Positions 7,374 through 11,023 of a stretch of 11,023 nucleotides of DNA are shown piece after piece; the first letter of the stretch is position 1; each line of letters opens with the position of its first letter. This stretch comes from Alphaproteobacteria bacterium MarineAlpha10_Bin3 (GTDB lineage: Bacteria; Pseudomonadota; Alphaproteobacteria; UBA8366; GCA-2717185): NCBI GenBank assembly GCA_002937525.1, contig PTKA01000009.1, positions 1 through 11,023 on the forward strand. Direction: 5' to 3'. The notes below the pieces were generated by a model. It saw only the letters and a list, made by a program, of their open reading frames with translations, was not told where the DNA came from and did no database searches. The translations under genes and the position numbers were made by a program.

Positions 7374-7565
7374 CGTCGCCAGCTTAAATTCGCGGTGCGG
7401 CGCATCGAGAGACGAGCGGCCGCGTGGATACTGGCAACCGCCATCGGTGAGTTTCTTGTTGTCGCCACTGAATACCACCCAGAGCGACCATTCCCGGTCG
7501 AGGAGTTTGTATACACCCGAGTTGGGTCGTGGACAAACCACGCTCAATGTCCTCTCGCGAGCCAA
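7362..7565 (-). pseudogene. Displaced C-terminal coding frame of the membrane protein at 7544-8224
   Basis: From about 7565 down to TAG at 7362-7364 one minus-strand frame carries about 65 codons with strong G/C third-position preference. They give protein-like sequence, for example LLDREWSLWVVFSGDNKKL with alternating hydrophobic residues. It has no convincing start or ribosome binding site of its own and overlaps the end of the neighbouring frame by about 20 bp. The simplest reading is that the membrane-protein gene once continued into it and that a one-base indel, perhaps at the A5 run near 7571-7575, cut it off. Its stop overlaps the convergent dehydrogenase end by 12 bp. Alternatively this is non-coding downstream DNA. 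Confidence 0.45.
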
Positions 7566-8224
7566 TTTGGTTTTTCTTTCAATGCCTTGAATAGTTTCGG
7601 GTCGTGCGTCCGAGAAACGGTGATGGCGATTTCTATCACTGTGTCGCTGGTGATTTTAACCGATGCAAGCCGTAGCGACGTCATCGGTAAATTTCTTGCG
7701 ACATAATTTTTAACCCACCGGACCGCCTTTCTACCCTCGGCTTCGCGTTCCGGTGAAAGCGAGGGATTCTTCAAAATCATCGCGATCGACGCGATAATTA
7801 CCAAGACCACGGCAACCATCACGCCGGCGCGTTGTTTGGTGGGACGGGTTCGCCAGAACGGCTTGTTTTTCTGGGTTGGCTTGGCTGCGCGCCGGTTGCG
7901 GTTTCCGGCCGATCTCTGGGTGAGCAGGTACGCCGCAGCCTTTTGGATCCGCTCTTTCTTGATGTCCCGTAACAGTTTTTTGACGGCTGCCTGCAAGAGG
8001 TTGAGGTCGTCTCTACGTATGATATCTAAAAATATGGCGTCCAGCGCGGCCGAATATTTTTCGATATTCGGTTCGTCGTTCTTTCTTGTGTGCAGCTTAC
8101 GGATAACCAACAGCGCCGTTTGCTTCAGCGCTTCGGCGGATTTGGATTGCATTATCAAGGGAATAAACCCCGTTTCCGGGTTTTCGAATACCGCATCCCA
8201 ATCCAGGGGTTGATCGGAGGCCAT
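7544..8224 (-). CDS. Hypothetical single-pass membrane protein, C-terminus probably frameshifted
   Basis: I do not recognise this 226-residue protein. The N-terminal 100 residues look soluble and helical (MQSKSAEALKQTALLVIRKL, then repeated Leu/Ile/Lys-rich helices to about 103). A very basic linker (104-133) leads into one clear membrane segment, about 134-151 (VMVAVVLVIIASIAMIL). By the positive-inside rule the N-terminus is cytoplasmic and the C-terminal part, with beta-like SLRLASVKITSDTVIEIAITV (183-203), is outside. The start ATG 8224 has GGAGG 8 bp upstream (8233-8237 on the plus strand). The frame stops at TGA 7544-7546 with the odd ending WLARGH, while coding-like sequence continues in another frame to 7362, so the original protein was probably near 280-290 residues. 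It converges on the dehydrogenase and has no visible functional link to the catabolic genes. Confidence 0.65.
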   Translation of the reverse strand: MASDQPLDWDAVFENPETGFIPLIMQSKSAEALKQTALLVIRKLHTRKNDEPNIEKYSAALDAIFLDIIRRDDLNLLQAAVKKLLRDIKKERIQKAAAYLLTQRSAGNRNRRAAKPTQKNKPFWRTRPTKQRAGVMVAVVLVIIASIAMILKNPSLSPEREAEGRKAVRWVKNYVARNLPMTSLRLASVKITSDTVIEIAITVSRTHDPKLFKALKEKPNWLARGH

Positions 8225-8429
8225 GGTTATTCCCTCCGGTCCGGGCGGGGCGTCATGGCGCGGAAGATTGCTTTTTCCTGATTGAGGCGCATTGGCAATT
8301 CTCCATCTGGCCGGGATTCCGCGCGATGTGCGAACGGATATTCTACACCGGGCATTGCGGTCAATCCTAGGGGAGGCTTTTCAACACTCCAGCCAAATGT
8401 AACGCTATGTCGGTTTGGTTAAAGGGGCG

Positions 8430-8600
8430 TTAATCCGCCGATGTTTTTGCCGCTGCGTCCTTTGCAACCATGCGCGCCTTCAGTTGCTGCGGGGTCAAGC
8501 GCACGATATCGGCGTTTTGGTGGCTGAAGATATCGTAGGGCTGGGTTTCCAGGCCCTCCAGGACGATCCGGCCGGCCCCTTCGCCCATGCCGAATTTCAT
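8430..8600 (-). CDS. Small hypothetical protein, 56 residues
   Basis: This short gene has coding-like, G/C-ending codons and a clear GAGGAA ribosome binding site (8605-8610 on the plus strand) 4 bp before ATG 8600. The frame extends to 8642 but without a good start there. The protein begins MKFGMGEGAGRIVLEGLE, continues with QPYDIFSHQNADIVRLTPQQL in its middle and ends in an Ala/Lys-rich tail. It has no membrane segment or signal peptide. It lies 77 bp behind the FAH-family gene on the same strand, so it is probably the last gene of that operon. I do not recognise the family. It may be a small accessory protein of the pathway, but nothing in the sequence states a role. Confidence 0.6.
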   Translation of the reverse strand: MKFGMGEGAGRIVLEGLETQPYDIFSHQNADIVRLTPQQLKARMVAKDAAAKTSAD

Positions 8601-8604
8601 CTCG

Positions 8605-8610
8605 TTCCTC
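8605..8610 (-). promoter_or_regulatory. Ribosome binding site of the 56-residue protein
   Basis: GAGGAA on the minus strand lies 4 bp before ATG 8600. It decides the start of this short gene against the upstream in-frame codons and closely resembles the site of the preceding FAH-family gene. Confidence 0.65.
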
Positions 8611-8677
8611 GAAGTCTTAATCCTTCGCAAATACGTCGTCACAAAGCAATCCGGTTGGTTCGGGATTTGCTCTTTAA

Positions 8678-9613
8678 TCAGGCTTGCGGCGCGTATTTTC
8701 CGGTGAGTTGCGGCGTTGCCGGGCCTTTGCCGCCTTTTTGCGCATGTTGCAGCCTACTGTCGCGCGACCATGTGCGTTTCAAATCGTCGCGGATATGAAT
8801 GCGTAGCCGGCCCAGGCCCTCGCCTTCCAGCTCCACCGTGTCGCCATCCATGAATGCGCTGAGCCCGCGATGGTTGGTGCCGGTCGCGATCACGTCGCCG
8901 GGCTGTAAAGGATGGATGCCGCTCAGCCATTCGACGCAGCGCGCCATGTCGTGCGCCATATCGTCGGTGTTGAAATCTTGGCGGCAATCGCCATTGACCC
9001 AGAGCCGGATAGGCAGCTTTTGCGGATCGTCGATTTCGTCGGCGGTGACCAGATACGGCCCCATCGGCGCGAAGGTCGCGCGCGATTTCACCTGGAAGAA
9101 ATTACTGCCGGTGGGCGGCAAAGCGCGGGCCGAACCGTCGATGAAATTGACATAGCCGAAGACATGATCCATCGCATCGGCGGCGCGCACATTGTGCGCA
9201 TATTTGCCGATTACCAGGGCGATTTCCGCTTCGCCCTCGAAGATGGTGGCCGGCTCGTCGGGCAGCACCATCGTGCCCTCATGGGCAAGGACCGCGCTGG
9301 ACGCCTTGTGAAAGGCGTTGATCGGTGCTGGTTTGTCGCGCGTGCCGTCTTCCATGTAATTGACCGCCATGCAGTCGATATTGCCGGGCCGGGGCAGGGG
9401 CGGGCGAATTGTCACCCCGGCAAGCGGCACGCCGTCGCCGCTCGCCACGCAATCGTCCAGCCGGCCGCGATAATCCGCAAAGCGTTCGATCAGGCCGTTG
9501 ATCAGATCGTGCGGCCCGGTATGGGGGATATCCTGCACGACGCCCGAGACATCGACGACGTTGCCGCCTTTCAGGACGCCCAGTTTGAAGTCGTCGAAAT
9601 ACAGTAGTTTCAT
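8678..9613 (-). CDS. Fumarylacetoacetate hydrolase (FAH) family protein
   Basis: This 311-residue protein belongs to the FAH superfamily, whose members hydrolyse C-C bonds of 2-oxo acids or decarboxylate or isomerise them using Mg or Mn. Metal ligands are in place: Glu128 and Glu130 in FEGEAEIALVIGK and Asp159 in NFIDGSAR, the E-x-E and 29-residue spacing seen in FAHD1-type enzymes. FAPMGPYLVT (181-190) and PGDVIATGTNHRG (238-250) are further family marks. The C-terminal tail ending PQLTGKY occurs in one subgroup of these proteins. The start ATG 9613 has GAGGAA 6 bp upstream; the in-frame codon at 9664 lacks one. It follows the molybdenum hydroxylase gene by 72 bp on the same strand, so they are probably one operon, with this enzyme acting on a ring-cleavage product. 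Exact substrate is unknown. Confidence 0.9.
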   Translation of the reverse strand: MKLLYFDDFKLGVLKGGNVVDVSGVVQDIPHTGPHDLINGLIERFADYRGRLDDCVASGDGVPLAGVTIRPPLPRPGNIDCMAVNYMEDGTRDKPAPINAFHKASSAVLAHEGTMVLPDEPATIFEGEAEIALVIGKYAHNVRAADAMDHVFGYVNFIDGSARALPPTGSNFFQVKSRATFAPMGPYLVTADEIDDPQKLPIRLWVNGDCRQDFNTDDMAHDMARCVEWLSGIHPLQPGDVIATGTNHRGLSAFMDGDTVELEGEGLGRLRIHIRDDLKRTWSRDSRLQHAQKGGKGPATPQLTGKYAPQA

Positions 9614-9619
9614 GTTGGT

Positions 9620-9625
9620 TTCCTC
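9620..9625 (-). promoter_or_regulatory. Ribosome binding site fixing the FAH-family start
   Basis: GAGGAA on the minus strand, 6 bp before ATG 9613, supports the start MKLLYFDDFK rather than the upstream in-frame codon at 9664. Confidence 0.7.
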
Positions 9626-9685
9626 GTTTAACGCAATTCGATTTCGTCGATGCGGCCAGAACATGGGCGGCGGAATTGGACATGA

Positions 9686-10987
9686 TTATGTTTTCTGTAT
9701 GCTTGCCTGCATCGCCCGCCAGATTTTTTCCGGCCTGACCGGCATGTCGATTTCGCTGACGCCGAATTCGGACAAGGCGTCGATAATGGCGTTGACGATG
9801 GCGGGCATGCCGACGGTGGGGCCGGATTCGCCGCAGCCTTTCACGCCAAGCGGGTTGGTCGTGCAGGTGGTTTCGTTCAGACCCCAGACGAAATCCGGGA
9901 CTTCGCGGGCGCGCGGCAGGCAGTAATCCATGAACGAGCCGGTGATGAGCTGGCCGCTGTCCGGGTCGTACACGGTTTCCTCGTACAGCGCCTGGCCCAG
10001 GCCGTTGACGACGCCGCCATGCAACTGGCCTTCGAGCAGCATCGGATTGACGATGGTGCCAAAGTCGCTGACCATCGCATAGCGGGTCAGGCGGACAAAG
10101 CCGGTGTCGGCGTCGATCGCCACTTCGGCGACATGGCAGCCGCTGGGATAGTTGTAGGCGCGGGCGATGTAATGGGAATTGCCTTCAAGGCCCAGCCCGT
10201 CGCTAGCCGGCACGTTGGCGGCGCTGAAGGAAGCGCGCGCCACCTCGATCAGGCCGATATGGCGGTCGGTCCCGGCGATGACGAAACGCCCATCGGTGAA
10301 TTCCAGGTCTTGAAGGTTGGTTTCGAGCATCTGGGCGGCGATGCGGCGCGCCTTGGCGATGATGATTTCCGCGCTCTCGACGATGGCGCCGCCGGTAACG
10401 GTCGTCGAACGCGACCCGCCGGTGCCCGAACCATGGCCGATGCGGTCGGAATCGCCCTGCACGACATGAATTTGGTCCAGCCGCAGGCCCAGCTGGCTGG
10501 CGACGATCTGGCTGAATATGGTGGCGTGGCCCTGGCCGTTGGTCTGGCCCGTGCTGGTCAAGGTCAGCATGCCCGACGGGTCGAATTGCAGAGCGACCCG
10601 GTTGTCCAGATAGCCGTCCGGTTCGGTATAGACGGCATAGCCGAAGCCGAGCAGGGTGCCCGCATCGCGCGCCTGCTGGCGGCGGGCGCTGAAATTGCTC
10701 TGCTCGGCGAGCGCCAGCGCCTGATCCATGCTGGCCTGGAAATCGCCGCTGTCATAGACAAGGCCGGTCGGCGTGGCATAGGGCATCTGGTCTGGCGAAA
10801 TGAGGTTGCGCCGCCGCAGTTCGGCCGGATCAAGGCCGAGTTCGCGCGCCGATTTGTCCACCAGCCGTTCCACCAAATAGCAGTATTCCGGCTTGCCGGC
10901 GCCGCGGAACGCGGCGATCGGCGTCGTATTGGTGAACACGCACAGGGTTTGCGCATGGTAACTGGCGATGCGGTAGACATTGGTCAT
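9686..10987 (-). CDS. Xanthine dehydrogenase family molybdopterin-binding subunit, C-terminal part (continues past the right edge)
   Basis: This 433-residue frame matches the C-terminal half of molybdenum hydroxylase large subunits (CoxL/XdhB/quinoline-oxidoreductase type), which hydroxylate aromatic heterocycles, aldehydes or CO with water as oxygen donor. FTNTTPIAAFRGAGKPE (18-34, counted from Met 10987) is the family's TNT-P-YRGAGRPE segment, and GQGHATIF and GSGTGGSRSTT are cofactor-binding stretches. GCGESGP (384-390) near the C-terminus holds the catalytic Glu387. The AFRGAGKPE form, without AYRCSFR, argues against a form I CO dehydrogenase. Complete subunits are about 760-790 residues, so the ATG at 10987 is an internal methionine. 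The upstream frame carries family-like SNSEM before an in-frame TAA at 11006-11008, suggesting a nonsense mutation or sequence error. The small FeS and FAD subunits would be expected outside the window. Confidence 0.88.
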   Translation of the reverse strand: MTNVYRIASYHAQTLCVFTNTTPIAAFRGAGKPEYCYLVERLVDKSARELGLDPAELRRRNLISPDQMPYATPTGLVYDSGDFQASMDQALALAEQSNFSARRQQARDAGTLLGFGYAVYTEPDGYLDNRVALQFDPSGMLTLTSTGQTNGQGHATIFSQIVASQLGLRLDQIHVVQGDSDRIGHGSGTGGSRSTTVTGGAIVESAEIIIAKARRIAAQMLETNLQDLEFTDGRFVIAGTDRHIGLIEVARASFSAANVPASDGLGLEGNSHYIARAYNYPSGCHVAEVAIDADTGFVRLTRYAMVSDFGTIVNPMLLEGQLHGGVVNGLGQALYEETVYDPDSGQLITGSFMDYCLPRAREVPDFVWGLNETTCTTNPLGVKGCGESGPTVGMPAIVNAIIDALSEFGVSEIDMPVRPEKIWRAMQASIQKT

Positions 10988-11005
10988 CAGGCGGGGGCCG
11001 CCGGC

Positions 11006-11008
11006 TTA
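11006..11008 (-). other. In-frame TAA inside the molybdenum hydroxylase large-subunit gene
   Basis: Read in the frame of the gene below it, the last 36 bases give S-N-S-E-M-stop-A-G-G-P-R-L-M-T-N-V-Y. SNS before and RLMTNVYRI after the stop fit the continuous family segment that precedes the TNT-P motif. One C-to-T change (CAA to TAA) would explain it. Confidence 0.55.
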
Positions 11009-11023
11009 CATCTCAGAGTTCGA

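Noticed and set aside
8340..8364. TTGACC and TAGAAT on the minus strand upstream of the membrane-protein gene
   Set aside because: The spacing is only 13 bp, too short for a sigma-70 promoter.
8400..8432. TAACGC / GCGTTA inverted repeat at the end of the small-protein gene
   Set aside because: A 6-bp stem with a 21-base loop and no T-run on the minus strand is too weak to call a terminator.
8912..9607. 231-codon plus-strand frame opposite the FAH-family gene
   Set aside because: It is an antisense shadow without motifs or a ribosome binding site. The minus strand encodes the FAH metal-binding residues.

Overview
The window reads as a chromosomal stretch of a GC-rich proteobacterium, most likely an alphaproteobacterium. 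This rests on strongly G/C-ending codons, good GGAGG-type ribosome binding sites, ATGA-overlapped catabolic genes and the gene families themselves. No RNA gene, CRISPR array, transposase or phage gene is visible. The content is metabolic: three separate groups of catabolic genes plus one membrane-protein gene.

Left part (1-1387). A minus-strand hydantoinase/oxoprolinase A-type gene runs off the left edge. It is open from an ATG at 1066 but starts at about residue 205 of a normal family member, so the N-terminal ATPase half-domain is missing. Upstream of it, and divergent from the next operon, is a short AT-rich region that also carries a coding-like stretch in another frame.

Centre-left (1388-6350). 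A tight plus-strand operon has three genes joined by 4-bp ATGA overlaps: an intact HyuA-type subunit, a HyuB-type subunit and a class III (CaiB/Frc) CoA-transferase with its aspartate at position 169. The likely logic is ATP-driven opening of a lactam or imide ring (or a related carboxylation), followed by CoA activation of the resulting acid. A probable terminator follows at about 6424-6460. Next come three TTARCAT copies spaced exactly 10 bp apart and a perfect 14-bp palindrome, and then a plus-strand NAD-type short-chain dehydrogenase (6624-7373).

Centre-right (7362-8224). A minus-strand gene converges on the dehydrogenase. It encodes an unrecognised single-pass membrane protein that appears to have lost its C-terminal part to a frameshift near 7545-7585; about 60 further coding-like codons follow in the next frame.

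Right part (8430-11023). A minus-strand catabolic operon, in transcription order, holds a xanthine dehydrogenase/CoxL-type molybdenum hydroxylase large subunit (running off the right edge), a fumarylacetoacetate hydrolase-family enzyme and a 56-residue small protein of unknown function. The large subunit has an in-frame TAA at 11006-11008 with family-like sequence on both sides.

Taken together, a molybdenum hydroxylase, a ring-opening ATP-dependent amidase pair, a CoA-transferase, a dehydrogenase and an FAH hydrolase suggest catabolism of a nitrogen heterocycle or lactam. The substrate cannot be read from the sequence. Three genes (left HyuA, membrane protein, Mo-hydroxylase) show signs of decay, so the locus may be partly eroding, or the assembly may carry indel or substitution errors.
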